Assembly (NCBI GenBank): GCA_022559845.1
Contig: CM040125.1
Span: 324,391,829-324,455,828 of the forward strand
DNA: 64,000 nucleotides
Direction of reading: 5' to 3'
DNA from: Amorphophallus konjac
Lineage: Eukaryota > Streptophyta > Magnoliopsida > Alismatales > Araceae
The position numbers were made by a program, and so were the translations under genes. Below, piece after piece: positions 1 to 12,195 of this stretch (its first letter is position 1; every line of letters begins with the position of its first letter). The notes beneath the pieces were generated by a model. That model was not told the origin of the DNA. It searched no databases and saw nothing but the letters and a program-made list of their open reading frames with translations.

Positions 1-1545
1 ATTACTTTCCATGAGCATGAGTTAGCTCCAAAGCCGGCCAGAAAATATGCCTTGTGCATTACCGTCAATATTAATAAGGTGCCAGTCAAACAATGCCTAG
101 TGGATATGGGAGCGTCAATTAATGTGTTGCCTCCAAGCACTCTCAAAATGTGTGGCATTCCAGATAGTCAAATCCAGCCATCTACAATTACCATCACGGC
201 CTATGACAATACCAAGAAGCCTCCCCTGGGGATGATCACTTTGAAAGTTGGTTTGGGTCCAGTCTTAATCATAGCAGATTTCCATATTCTAGACATGGAT
301 CCGACTTTCAATGGCATTTTGGGTCGCCCTTATATTCAAGAGCTTGATGCTGTGCCCTCAACTAATCATCAATGCATAAAGTTTCCACATAAAGGGCGCA
401 TCGTCAAAGTCACTAGCATGCCCATTTTGCCATCAGAGGACATACATTCCGCAACGTCAGTGCCTTTCATATGGCCTTCCAATAGGCCTTTGCTCTCAGT
501 GCTAGATGTTGCCGACCCGCGGCAGGATTTGTTAAGGCCTCCAGTTCCTAAGCCGGCATCAGCTGTAATGACACCCCTACCTTCCCAGGGGAAGAAAAAG
601 AAGACTACGTTAAATACCCCGGGATGGAACATTTTGTTGAAGATGGGGTACAAAACTGGTAAAGGTTTGGGTGCTAACTTCCAGGGCAGGGTTAAGCCCG
701 TCAGGCACCAGAAGCTGATTCCCCGAGGGGGCCTGGGGTACAAAGGGCCGAGTCAAGATGAAGAAGGGGCATGGGCCACCATGACTTCAACTCTTAAGAC
801 AGATCGGTAGCCTCTTACATGGACCCTACAGACACATTTTTTGAAAGGGGGTACTCATAATGAAGGGCAAACCACAATAGTTACTTCCATGCTGAATTGT
901 CAAGATGTGCATGCACGGCAGTTTGCTCGCCATATAGCCCCATTTGCCACATATAAAGCTTTGGAGTCTTTAAGGCCCGATAAAAGAAGAAAGATGGACG
1001 ACCCGGAATGTGCCTGGTATAGATGGTTCGACATGAATGATATTACCATTGCTCTGAGCCATCTATTCATGCCGAATGATCTGGAATGGTCGCCATTGAT
1101 TCATGAATTGATTGAAAAACCAGCGGTAATCACTGACAAGAGGCAGCTTTTAAGCAATTACACAGATATTGGAGAGCCGGATGTGCCGTATGAAGAAGGC
1201 TTCACCGTAGATAGGCTATGGGCCGGCCTTTTCTCTCTTAAATCCAGCCATCCAACAATTGTTGTCCATTTGCTTGATAAAATATTTTGTTCAGATATCC
1301 CTAGACCGCCCGCGGTCTTGATAACTTTGTCTCTAGAATTATTCCAAACTCCTCCAATTCCTCCATCGCTCCTCGAGCAATTCTCTAAACTCTCCATCAC
1401 GCCCTCACGTGGGCAATCTCTTATTCAATCTTTTTCAAATCTTTCAATATCAGCATCACCTCCTACTCCTCCCTCTCATTACTTTATTATTGAAAACAAA
1501 AAAAAATGTCAAAATTCAAACTTTCCAATCTTCCGTCTCTATTGA
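1..1545 (+). pseudogene. Copy A protease and G-patch region of pol (5' part missing)
   Basis: The frame is already open at base 1. An aspartic protease comes first. Its active-site triad should read DTGAS, as in copy B, but here it reads DMGAS (about bases 106-120), so it is probably inactive. The flap-side motif ILGRPYIQ follows near 325. A G-patch domain (GWNILLKMGY then GKGLG, about 622-760) lies behind the protease, as it does in copy B. A TAG at 808-810 replaces the CAG of copy B; the same frame then continues to 1545 with the conserved segment QDVHARQFARHI. The last 480 bases, rich in Ser and Pro, have no counterpart in copy B because of a deletion there. The downstream RT is in another frame, so a frameshift or a removed intron must lie between about 1400 and 1550. 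Confidence 0.85.
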
Positions 1546-4296
1546 AACGACCTCCTATCTTGCTTCAGAGCACGCCCCGATCCAAGGGCCGCTCTTTCAA
1601 GGTTCATTAGCGGACCTTCTTTTCTCCTCCGACGAGGAGCCTCCACCTGTATCTCCTCCTGTATCCATTGCGTCTTCGTCTTTTTCTTCTCCAACTCATT
1701 TAGGTCAGGGTAGTTCGTCTAGCTTGTCATCTTGTTCCTCTCCCTCTTCTTCTAATAAGACTTTTAAGGTAGCTTCTCATAAGAAATCCAAGGGTAGGCA
1801 GGTTCCCCGTAGGTTCTTGCTAGATTTAGCTAGAAGATGTCGGGCATGCTTAGCTCTTCCCGAGTTTCTAGAGGATCCGATACTTCTGCCGGATATAGAA
1901 TGTGAGGATTCGTGCTCTGTAGATGAAGGGTTTGGTGTCTATGAGATTATGAATAATGAGGACCCTATTGAAGAGGGGGATGAAGAATATGAAGAATATG
2001 AGGTTGAGGCTGATGCTTTTGATAGTGGCATGAGGAGATTCGATGAAACGTCAGCCTCAGTAGAAGAACCTACCAAAGAGATCAATCTGGGTACCGAGGA
2101 AAACCCTAGGATTGTCCTCATTAGTAAAAATTTGCCGCCCTCTAAAGAGGAGGCGCTTATTCAAGTTCTTCAAGATTACAAGGACGTGTTTGCATGGAGT
2201 TACGAAGATATGCCGGGTCTGGACCCTGTCCTTGTTGAACACCGTCTTACACTTAAGCCAGGATCCATCCCGGTCAAACAGCGGTTAAGACGTTTCCACC
2301 CTCACATGGCTTTAAAGCTGAAAGAAGATGTCGATAAGCTTCATAATGCCAGATTTATTAGAGTCGTCCTCTATCCTAATTGGGTGGTTAACATTGTCCC
2401 GGTTATGAAAAAGGATGGCAGAGTCAGAATTTGCATAGATTTCTGGGACCTTAACCGCGTGTGTCCTAAAGATGATTTCCCCCTCCCTCACATAGATGTG
2501 TTGATTGATAATACTGTAGGGTATGAGACCCTCTCTTTTATGGATGGCTTCTCTGGTTACAATCAAATTCGCTTGGTTGAGGAAGATCAAGAGAAAACCT
2601 CGTTCACTACACCGTAGGGTACTTATGGTTACGTGGTCATGCCGTTTGGGCTCAAGAATGCCGGAGCCACCTACCAAAGGGCCATGATGGCTATTTTTCA
2701 TGACATGATCCACATTTTTATAGAGGTGTATGTGGATGATCGGGTAGTGAAATCAAGAACGAGGATTGAGCATCCCAGGGTTCTGGCCAAAGTCTTGCAA
2801 AGAGCACGGGAGTATCAGTTGAAGAAGAACCCCAAAAAGTGCGTATTTGGTGTTTCATAAGGGAAATTGCTTGGATTCATCATCAGTAAAAGGGGTATTG
2901 AGATTGATCCCAACAAGGCAAGGGCAATAAGAGATATGCCTCCTCCCAGGAATTTGAAGGAAGTCCGAGGATTGATCGGGAGGTTGAAATTTATTCACCG
3001 GTTTATCTCCCAACATTCACAAAGGTGTAGGCTGTTCTATGAGCTTACTAAATCGGGAGTCAAATTTAATTGGGATGACAAGTGTCAGGCAGCCTTTGAC
3101 AGACTAAAAGATTATTTGGCTAATCCTCCTATCCTGAGGCCACCAATTCCAGACAAACCGCTTGTTCTTTATATTTCTATTCTGGATGACTCTGTAGGTG
3201 CTGTCCTGGCGCAAGTTGATGATAAACGAAAGGAGAGGGCAGCCTACTATTTGTCCAAGCTTCTCAACCCCTGTGAGCAGAGATACTCAGCTATGGAGAA
3301 GACGTGCGCTGCTTTAGTCTGGGTAGTATAGAAACTTAAATATTATTTCTTAGCCCACGAGGTTCATCTCATTGCTCGTATGAATCACATCAAATTTCTC
3401 CTTGAAAAATCTGTTCTCACTGATCGATTAGCACGATGGCAAAGCTTCCTTTCTCAGTTCGATATCATCTACATTTAGAAAAAAGTAATTAAAGGCTATG
3501 CCATAGCGGAACATCTCGCTCATCACCGTCTCCCTAGATTTGACCATGTCGGATCAGAGTTTCCAGATGAGGAACTAATGTCCGTCAATCAGTCCGATTC
3601 GATGTGGACGTTACATTTTGATGGAGCTCTGAATTCAAAAGGGAAGGGAATTGGCATTGTTCTCCTATCACCTGAGGGTATCACTATTCCACTCGCCTCC
3701 TAGCTTGCATTTCCAGTTACAAATAATATAGCTGAGTATGAGGCTCTTCTGGTCAGTCTACAGGCCGCCCATCAATTCAGTGTTACCCAATTACTAATTG
3801 TAGGTGATAGTCAGCTTATTCTTCACCGAGTGCTCACCAAGTGTCGCACACTCGATCCTAAACTCAAACCCTACCAGAAATTGGCTTCTGCTTATGCCAA
3901 GCTTTTCACCAAATTAATCTTCGTCCATATTCCTCGTGATCAGAATATTCTAGCTGATGCTCTCGCTTCTCTTGCATCTTCCTTGGTTTTCCTTCCCAAA
4001 AGGGACTTCCACTCTATCATTGTTCACAGACGTCTCACTCCCGCTGTTAAGGATCCAGCTTTCCTTAGTGTTAAGGAGGAGGTGCTCAAGAAGGTTAAGC
4101 AAGGTGGAATCATTGAGAATAAGGAGATCATGTTGATAGATCTAGAGGAAGAATTGGACGACGAAGAGAAACCGTGGTATTATGAAATTGCTAAATATTG
4201 CCAGGATCAATCTTATCCTGAGGAGGCCACGGCTGAGGAAAAGAAAGCCATTCGAAGAGTTGCTCAGCGATACACTTTAGTTGGGTGTGTGCTTTA
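1409..4296 (+). pseudogene. Copy A reverse transcriptase, RNase H and archaeal-type RNase H region
   Basis: One frame (from 1409) runs to the E2 insertion. An acidic, Ser-rich linker (to about 2100) leads to the pre-RT motif DYKDVFAWSYEDMPGLDP near 2180. RT follows (about 2230-2870) with DGRVRICIDF, the FMDGFSGYNQI block and the catalytic YVDD box near 2730. A Ty3-type RNase H (about 3100-3480) is followed by a second one (about 3600-3970) with LHFDGAL, NNIAEYEALL and GDSQLI. This dual arrangement is diagnostic of the Tat lineage. In-frame stops occur at 2615 (TGG in copy B), 2858 (TCA in B), 3329 and 3476 (CAG in B) and 3701 (stop also in B). The frame is broken at 4296 in the linker before integrase. 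Confidence 0.9.
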
Positions 4297-4547
4297 TGAA
4301 GTCCCGCGATCAATGACACCCAAGAGGGGGGTGAATTATGTGATAACCAATTTTAAGAAAACTTTTAGCTTTTTACAAAATATGTGATAAACAATAATTA
4401 GTAATTGAAAACTAATTAACCAATTCTCTCAATCTTTCCATTCCTACACGACCATACAACGAAAATAATCAAACCACACAAATAACACACAATGCACTGC
4501 GGTTTTTAAGGTGGTTCGGATGCAACGACGGCAATCCTACGTCCACC

Positions 4548-4830
4548 CCTTACCAAACCTGGTGAGGCTTCACTCGGGGATAAATCCTCAAATGGAGACA
4601 ACGCTCCAAACACACACGTAGGATGACGCCTGCCCACACACACGGGGACGTGCCCCAATACACACACACACACGGAGATGAAGTCTCCAACACGATCCAA
4701 CAAGCGGATCAAAAAAACAAACACCCGCTGCCACAAGTGCAGCACTCCACACACACAAACACAAGATCTAGATAAATCCACACACACGCGTAGATCTAAG
4801 AAGACCTATGCACACACGAATAGAACACCA
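4548..4830. repeat. Short hairpins separated by CA runs in E2 3' LTR
   Basis: Successive small inverted repeats are separated by CACACA runs. Examples are CCTTACC/GGTGAGG (4548-4567), GGAG/CTCC, GTAGG/CCTGC (4618-4633), GGGG/CCCC, GGAGA/TCTCC and GCTGC/GCAGC. On the coding (minus) strand they lie in the R/U5 part of the LTR. The same array occurs at 24084-24390 and, with other stem sequences, in both E3 LTRs. Confidence 0.75.
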
Positions 4831-5080
4831 CGACCACACATGACCATGGATCTAACTTGATCCACACACACACATATATCTTCAGATTACAAAGAACAAG
4901 ACTTGAAATTCAAAACACCAAGACGAATAGAGCAGAGTTTAGAAATCTCCTGGTTTGGTTTCCCCCTGAATGTATGATGTAGAACTTGGAACAATGCTTT
5001 CTGCTTCACTTAAATGGCTTGGTTGATCTCCCTTGAATGCTTGCTTGCTTCTTCACTTCCTTGAAGGTTGCTAGCTTCAG

Positions 5081-5333
5081 ATCTAACCTTGATTCACCTT
5101 GAATCACCTTAGGTTGATGGAGAGATTTAAGGATGTAGATTTGATCTCCCTTGAGGGCTTGCTTGCTTCTAAACTTGCTTGGAGATTGATGGCTTCAGAT
5201 CTAACCTTGAATCACCTTGAATCACCTTGGGTTGATGGAGAGATTTAAGGATGCAGATTTGATCTGCCTTGAGGGCTTGCTTGCTTCTAAACTTGCTTGA
5301 AGATTGATGGCTTCAAATCTAACCTTGAATCCC
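5081..5333. repeat. Tandem duplication of about 124 bases in E2 3' LTR
   Basis: Two near-identical copies of a unit containing gttgatggagagatttaagg and cttgcttgcttctaaacttg stand in tandem. The 5' LTR lacks both and runs directly from gctaacttcagg to aatggatgaagaac (24608-24630). This difference between the two LTRs arose after insertion, or the other LTR lost it. Confidence 0.85.
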
Positions 5334-5470
5334 TTGGAATAGATGAAGAACTCCAGCCCGAAGCACCGTTCACGAAGGTGCTATAGTATCCGTGAATCAC
5401 CTCCTCTAGCCTCCCTTGATCTCTCTTGTTCCAATTGAAGCATTAAAGTTTCCAACCCTTCTTGTGTAGG

Positions 5471-5477
5471 TTTTATA
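5471..5477 (-). promoter_or_regulatory. TATA box of E2 3' LTR
   Basis: The minus strand reads TATAAAA within GGTTATAAAACC. It lies about 1.17 kb before the LTR end, which fits a U3/R border. The same site is at 24753-24759 in the other LTR. Confidence 0.5.
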
Positions 5478-5609
5478 ACCTTTGAATGATCCTTGGACAT
5501 CCTCCAGACCAGATCCACGTTTTGTGGATGATTGGGTGTCATTAGGATTGAAGAAATATAAGGAGAATGGCTCTTCTCGAAGTGGAGAACAAAGTCAACT
5601 TTTGTTGGC

Positions 5610-5752
5610 TCGGGGCTGGCAGTCGACCTGTGGAAGCTGGCGGTCGACCGCTACTGAGAAACCCTGTAGAAATTTGATCCCTGGAATTTTCGATCGACCT
5701 TGGGCGGTCGACCGCTGCTGCCGGTCGACCTGGGGCGGTCGACCGCCAGTTC
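5610..5752. repeat. Repeated GGTCGACC palindromes in E2 U3
   Basis: Several copies of cggtcgacc or near matches stand within about 140 bases, often paired as GGTCGACC then GGGCGGTCGACCGCC. The corresponding stretch of the other LTR is 24898-25030. E3 has a comparable cluster at 36527-36810. Confidence 0.8.
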
Positions 5753-6232
5753 TGCAGTATGAGACTTTTCGAGTTTGGCGATTCTGGTTGACCGGAATGA
5801 CCTAGTCCTGTAAAGTTGAAGTGTTAGCCCAATGAAATACATCCAAATAACAATGACTTTAAGTAGATGTTTATTTCATACATTTGGGGGTTAGATTTCA
5901 CTTGATTTATGCATTAGAAAGATCAAGACCATTTGATCATGTTACCATGATGGGAATGAGAAACTAATGCATTTGAAGAGTGAGCTTGTAAGTTATCAAA
6001 CCAAGTTATCATTGTGAACCTCAAATATCATGAATGAAGTTTAGAAATGAGAGGTATATGGAATACCCATGGTGAGATTGATGACTATGACATGGTAAGA
6101 ATCTTACCAATGGTGCTTGACAGTAAATGACATATACCACCTGTAATGAATTGTAGAGGAGCAAGGGGTGCTTATCCACACGTTTGGTTCACCAGGTTGC
6201 TACCATGAGTTTGATCCTGCATGCAAGATAGT

Positions 6233-7983
6233 TGTTGACGTATTTTTTCTACTCTTCCCCTTTTGATGACCCTTCCAACTCCTTCTTTACTAGTGTAATG
6301 TGAAGAACTAAGCAATAAGTAAATAACAAGGGGAAGGGTGTGGAGTGTGTGTGATCGCCACCAAGATGCCGAACGTGATGAACACGTCGTATCTTGGAAA
6401 GGGGAAGAGGTACTCGCCTTAAGAGCAGTGCCGAGGGGATGTATGGCTCAGGAGGAACCGCCTGTAAGGATGAGCGGCCGCACGACAGGCTGTCTAAAGG
6501 CGCTGTAGAGGACGCGGGATAAAGAACTTCTGGCAGATGAACGGCTCCGACCCAACCGCAATGAGAAGAAGAACAGTCCAGATACCACCGCACGTCTCCT
6601 TGAACGGATAGCTGGGAATCGCGCAAGGCCACCCCGCCAGAAGTTGTAAGAGTCCAACCTCCACCCTTTCCGGCCGGTCGGAAAGGATGGGCCTTGTGTT
6701 AGTGTGATGCTGACCTGCAAAACCACGTGTAGACCACAATAGAAAACCCAAGTTAGAACTAGAAAGTGTAGTAAATACTCAAACAGACGGAAATGAACAT
6801 GACTAAATGAAATGTGGGATACCTGTGGATTTTTAAACCCCTGGGGGCGTCAGAAAACGTAGGAAGGTGTGTGCATGACAGTGCAAATGAAGAAAAATAT
6901 GGAGAACAGATATGAAGAAACACGCATGCAACTAGAGGAGACGGAACTATCAAATGTAAAAGACTCAAAACAAAGATTACTCCCTAAACCAGAGGCCTGT
7001 ATGGACGTAAAAGGCCTCCCTCCTTGGTGCTAGGTCGCTCAAAGGTTCGGCAGGGCTTTGCCGTCGACTAAAAATATCCCCCCCTTCAAAGCTGGGCCTT
7101 AGGGTCTATTTATAGAGCCTAATAATCCAGCCCCGAAATTAGGGTTTCTATGCATTTTCAGGTCGAGATAATAATAGGGAAGTTAAAGATAATTGAATTA
7201 TCTTTCAACCAGAAGAAACGGCCCCAAAAATGACTTAATATTCATGGAGAAAGGGCTGGATGAAGTTGGGGGATAAATCCACGGATAGAGAGAGAAAATC
7301 TATTAATCTTTTAGGATGCGAGCAGTTAAACAGTCTTATGATAGACCGCTCATCGTGTTAAGCGGCTACCACCAAACCATCCATACCTGTCGGTGGAAAC
7401 TCAAATATAGATGAGTTATCCAACCATTTATCCATTAAACCAACTGAGAACCTCGCCGTTGGACTCTCACAGATGAACGGCTAGGATTGGACCGTTCAGG
7501 AATAAGAGCAGCCAAAGGCCGACCGTTCTAGCCCTGTCGGTGATAAATAGATCAATTTGGTAATTATCTGAGAGAATAACGAAGCGTAGGACTCTGGGGG
7601 AAGAACGGCTACAATTAGCCCGTCCATCATTTTGAACGGCTAATATGAGACCGCACAAAAGCATGTCGGTGGACATTCAGAAAATTAACCAAAATATTCC
7701 ATAAATGTATAGACGGTTTATAGACAACCGCACATCTTTGTGCGGCCAGGTATGAACCGTACATGTCGCTGGACACTTGAAATCCATGAAAATACTTGAC
7801 TAACAAAAATCAAGGCCCATTAAGCCCTGAATTGAAGCAGACTTAGCTAGGGAGGGAGGCTACCCATAAAATTAGCCCTGAATGTGCCAGAAAATAGCCC
7901 AACGAGTGATGGACAACTCGAGACATCAATAAATGGGAGTAAGAGAAATGACTCAGCTTATTGGTAAAAAATGGGTGTCAACA
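6233..7983 (-). repeat. E4 3' LTR
   Basis: It starts tgttgacg and ends gtgtcaaca, with TG...CA termini. It matches the second LTR at 15999-17749 over the full 1751 bases with scattered substitutions. Short inverted repeats such as TGAACGG (7474-7480) and CCGTTCA (7492-7498) recur in it. Confidence 0.95.
7106..7115 (-). promoter_or_regulatory. TATA box of E4 3' LTR
   Basis: The minus strand reads CTATAAATAG, a good plant TATA box. The same decamer is at 16872-16881 in the other LTR. Confidence 0.7.
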
Positions 7984-8000
7984 GATGCCCCTCCTTAACG
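7984..8000 (-). other. Polypurine tract of E4
   Basis: The minus strand reads AAGGAGGGGCATC directly before the LTR start TGTTGACAC. It primes plus-strand synthesis. The Tat copy A tract at 35716-35728 (AAGGCGGGGCAGC) is nearly the same. Confidence 0.75.
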
Positions 8001-9004
8001 TCCTCTTTGCATGGGAGCGAGCGGAGGTGAAGTGAAAGCGAAATGGAACATGGAGATGAAGCAAAAATGATGCGGAGTGGACCGAAAAGCGGGCGTTAAG
8101 GCAAAAGACACCCGTTTTTACCAACAAGCGACAAGAGTCTTCCGGAAAACTTTGAAGCAACCACAAGGAACGATTAGACCAAAAGCGACACCAATCTGGA
8201 GGAACTAAACTAAATAAAAAGAAACACATGATCAACCTCATGGGGGACACAATCCCTCGGACCAATGAGGAGACCGGAATAAGCAGCGAAAAATAAAGAA
8301 GCGGACCAAAACTACATACGGGGACCTCTTAACCAACCAAACCAAGCGAATTGACCAAAGTGAACTTTCCAACTCAGAGTGGAATTGTTCCTCTTACTCA
8401 AGCACTGAACGCACAGCCAACCCTCACTGATGGGACATTTCACGAGCAAACCATGGGTCATGAATGCTCAAAAGATGCGCATGATGCATGCTGGGCTAAA
8501 ATAAAATAAATTGTTAGAATGAATGCGAAGAAAGATTAAAATATAAAATACTCGAGAATAATATTACCAGACTGGGAGATTCAGAGTCAAGACACTATCC
8601 GCAACCACGGCATGCAGGATAGAACCATCCTCCCCAGGTTTTACCAACCCAACGGCCTATCCGGAGATTAAACACGTGAACCTGGATCATCATCATTTTT
8701 GTTAAAGGGGAACATCAGATCCTAGAACACGTAGATAACCAACTGGTTCTCGAGATAATATAGCATAGTACCATATAGTAATGCCATAAGGGACATAGGG
8801 ATAGAAGGCCATACCTGACTTACCTGTGCAGGCGAAACGACATATTTCTTGAATTTTCATTTTCAGATTTTTATAGATTTTAATGTATAAGACAAACATG
8901 ATAAACAAGCAAGTATAAACATAGTGAAAATGAGATGACAGACAATGCAACATAACATCACAAAGGCAAACAAGCACATATGCAAGAGCATGAATAGATA
9001 ACAT

Positions 9005-9150
9005 GCATGCATGAACACGGTGTGACAAGGCAACAACGCGGTGGGACAACACACGGTTGTGACAAGGCAACAACGCGGCGGGATAACACACGGTTGTGAC
9101 AAGAACATGACGGATAACCACACGGTTGGAACAAGAACACATGACACAAA
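9005..9150. repeat. Short tandem repeats with gtgacaaggcaacaacgcgg
   Basis: A unit of roughly 45 bases (gtgacaaggcaacaacgcgg then gggacaacacacggtt) occurs twice, followed by decayed partial copies to about 9270. Confidence 0.75.
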
Positions 9151-9529
9151 GGGACGACTAGATGACTAACAACATGCAGTGAGGGACAAAACAACATGTG
9201 TGGGACAACACGGTGGGATATGAACACGTGACAAAGGCACGGCGGGATAAAAGATAAGACAAATATCCACTTCAATCGAAACCCAAGATCAGAATGAAGC
9301 AGAACCGCCAGGTTCATAATCGTGAGACAAAGCCCTCTCATAAAGATATGATCATTGCAAATAAAAGCTGAGCTTCAGAATAGATCGAGAGATAAGATTG
9401 AAGAAGGAAAGAACATATCAAAAATATGGATAGGAGATAGAGCACCTTGCAACCTGCACACTTAGCAAATAGATTACATATCTGTTCTCAAAACAAATGT
9501 AAATGCATGAAAAAGAAAACAAAGAGACA

Positions 9530-9695
9530 CATTTTTTTGGCTTTTTGTAATTTTTTTTATTTTTTTCTGGATTTTTGAAGCATTTGAATTTTTATATTTT
9601 TTGACATATCTGATTTTTTTTAGAAATTTTGATAATATTTGATTTTTTTTAGAATTTTGACATATCTGATTTTTTTTTTGAAATTTTGACAATAT
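9530..9695. repeat. T-rich tandem repeat
   Basis: Several copies of a unit of the form gacatatctgattttttt then agaaatttt alternate with T runs. This is low-complexity DNA with no coding potential. Confidence 0.8.
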
Positions 9696-10839
9696 CAATC
9701 TACAGCACCCAAAGACAGGCTCGAACTATTGGCCAAGGATCGTCGTCCCTACCCCCTTTCATCAAAGGCATCCCTTGAGCAGGGCGTGCATGTGAGGGTG
9801 GCTTACCACAACCAACTGCTTCTAAAGAACGGTGCCCCTACTAAGGTCATACCGGGATACAACCCAGCCTAAGAGGGAGAAGCAGAAGAAAAATTGGAGA
9901 CAAGCTTCGTGCAGGATGGGAGATATCAAGGCTCGAATTCCTTCCAGGGCACTACCCCTCAAAGAGTAGGTCTGTTGCGCTGGGATTTTATGTCTTTAAT
10001 TTTTAGACCCATATTTATCAGGCACGCATGCGACCGGGCTCATGACGTCCCGCGGGGAACTGTACTGCCACTCTTGCCATGCCTTTGATTCATAACTTTC
10101 ATTGATTCTTTTCTCATTTTGGTAGCCCTTGAAAGCTCACTTTTGAGGGTCAAGACTGCCCCTATTTGAGACCTCTCTCGTATTAGGGAGCGCCTAGGTT
10201 AGTCATCTTATCCATCAATCTCTTGCCCATGCACTTGGCCTAGCAAAGAAAAGAAAGGACCTTTGTGTAAACTCAAAGTATGGCCAAAGCAGCAACGATG
10301 TTGCCCTAGAGAGATCGGCTATGGCTTGCCATGAAGTGTGTGAAAAATCCATACTCAAAGGTCACCCTCAACGATCGGGGAAAGGACTAGACTCCTAGTG
10401 CGGAGCTATCACCAGCCTAAGATGCTGCAGAAGCGACTCATTTGACTAAGCAAACTAACTAAAGCATAAGGCCACTCAACCATGTTTTCAGGAACCAACA
10501 TTATAAGCACGTGCAGAAATAACGGAGTAATAGCAATGATAACATGTTCCGGCACAAAATCAAAGATACCTTTGCAAATCAATGGTGTGGAAACCGGCCT
10601 CCTGAAGTGATTTCGATCATCGAGCTTTGAGGAGCACGAGCTTTGCATTCCTTGCTTGTCAGGATAAAGGATGAAAGGAGAGCAAAGGATTGGATTCCTC
10701 GACATAGAGGAGTGGCAGACATCATACTGGACGAAAAAGGATAACAAGGAAGAGAGATGAGGGCTAGAACTCCCTCGTTAAGGCGCTGAGGCCCTGATAA
10801 CAAGGAACCGAAAATAGAATAGACAGGGATTAACTGAGA

Positions 10840-12192
10840 TCAAGGCGGGCTAAAGCCTTGAAAATAGCAAGAAAAAGGGTAATGACCCCGAAAGGGTGAG
10901 ACAAAAAGAATAGATGACCCAAAAAAAGATTGTGGCAAAGATAAGGGAGAAGATGAGTGATCATCCGACGTGGTCGGAGAAAAGGAATTAGAATCACCCG
11001 ACAGGGTCAGGGAAGGAGACTGAGAACCACCCGACAAGGTCGGGGAAAGAAAATGACAGACACCCGATAGGGTTGGGGAAGGATCAGAAAAACTACCCAA
11101 TAGGGCTGGGGAACGAGCATGAGGAACCCCCAACAGGGTCGGAGTAAAAGGATGAGAAGCGAAATCCGGACTTACCGGGGGAGAAAAACTATAAGAGGCC
11201 CCTGGATTAGGGGAAGAGGAGGACATAGGCTGGGACCTAGAATGGTGAGGATAGGAGAAGATGGTAGAAATATAGTCAGGTGGTGGAAGGTACACCACCC
11301 AAGGATAAGAACTGAGCAACAGAAAAGACGACTGAAAGAAAGATGAAGAGACAGAAGAAGGAGGTGGAGTGAGCCCCCGAATGCACAACTGTTGGCCCTT
11401 GAACTTATGTCGCCGCCTCTTCTTGGCAGAAATCTGCTTGCAACAATTCCGCCTGGCACAGACTCGAGCCATCGGGCTTCTTGTCTTGCAATGTTTTCTC
11501 AAATAACGGTCCCATCTGGCAGACGGCCTAGCCCAGTCATGAATATGTAACTTCATCAAGACGGTTGCCCCTAGCTATGCGGTGCTAACCATAGAAGGAC
11601 ATTCCAGAACAGTCAACTCCTTGGGATGAACATCAGGAAGTAATGGAGTTTTGCCATTCGGCACTAGGACATGGAGCTTTGGCATCTTCACTCAACAGTT
11701 GGGCATGAAGCATAACTCCCTCACTAGAAGCGAAGGACGGAACTGAGGGAGGGCGATGCGCGGCGTTGACGTGGCCGCCTCACCAATAAGCCGAGGGAGA
11801 TGAGACAGAAAATGCAGAATGCCCCTGGCCAATCTCGAAGACAGGGCGAATTGCCCCTTGAATGCTGAATTCATTAAACTTTTGGCGGCCGTGTGGGTTA
11901 GCACCATCCGGGCTGAAAACTCTTCTGGGCCAGTGAACTGAATGGCAATTAAGCGAGAGGTGATAGCAACATCAACAGTGAATTCCCCGGTGAGCAAAGA
12001 GATTGCCACCGGCATCGCTCGTGAAGAAACCGGCACCAGTGCACGGGAACTCTTCTTGGCAACCATCTTCATAGCAAGTGCAGGCTCATTATCCCTAGAA
12101 TAGCCAGGGACCAGGACTCGGACCGACATGTGGCAAATGAAATCTTGAAGCTTGTAATGCATAATCAAAACCTGGCTTAGCTCTTTATCTTC
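10840..12192 (-). pseudogene. Unidentified ORF downstream of E4 gag
   Basis: One minus-strand frame stays open for about 450 codons with only two stops (near 11690 and 11575). It lies where protease and RT would be expected, but has neither motif. The N-terminal half contains EDKELSQ, VLVPGYSRDNEP and FTGPEEFSARMVLTHTAA. A basic stretch (SAKKRRRHKFKG, about 11400-11440) follows. The C-terminal third has a repeated SPTLSG-like unit encoded by tandem DNA repeats at 10960-11130. I do not recognise a family. It could be a captured host fragment or a lineage-specific E4 protein. No ATG obviously starts it; it may be read through from gag. Confidence 0.45.
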
Positions 12193-12195
12193 CTA

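Larger units (their letters stand above)
8001..10839. other. E4 3' non-coding region
   Basis: About 2.8 kb between the last ORF and the polypurine tract. I find no pol motif in any frame. It contains a tandem repeat (9005-9150), a T-rich repeat (9530-9695) and otherwise unique sequence. It may be the shrunken remnant of a deleted pol region, but no residue of pol is recognisable. Confidence 0.6.

Noticed and set aside
4506..4860. His/Thr-rich and Cys/Val-rich ORFs in the CA-rich parts of LTRs (also 24042-24398, 37801-38098, 45199-45603)
   Set aside because: Products of CA/GT repeats and hairpin arms, not conserved as protein between the LTRs.
8702..9341. Cys/Val/Leu-rich minus-strand ORFs in E4
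   Set aside because: Overlapping frames over short tandem repeats, with no domain.
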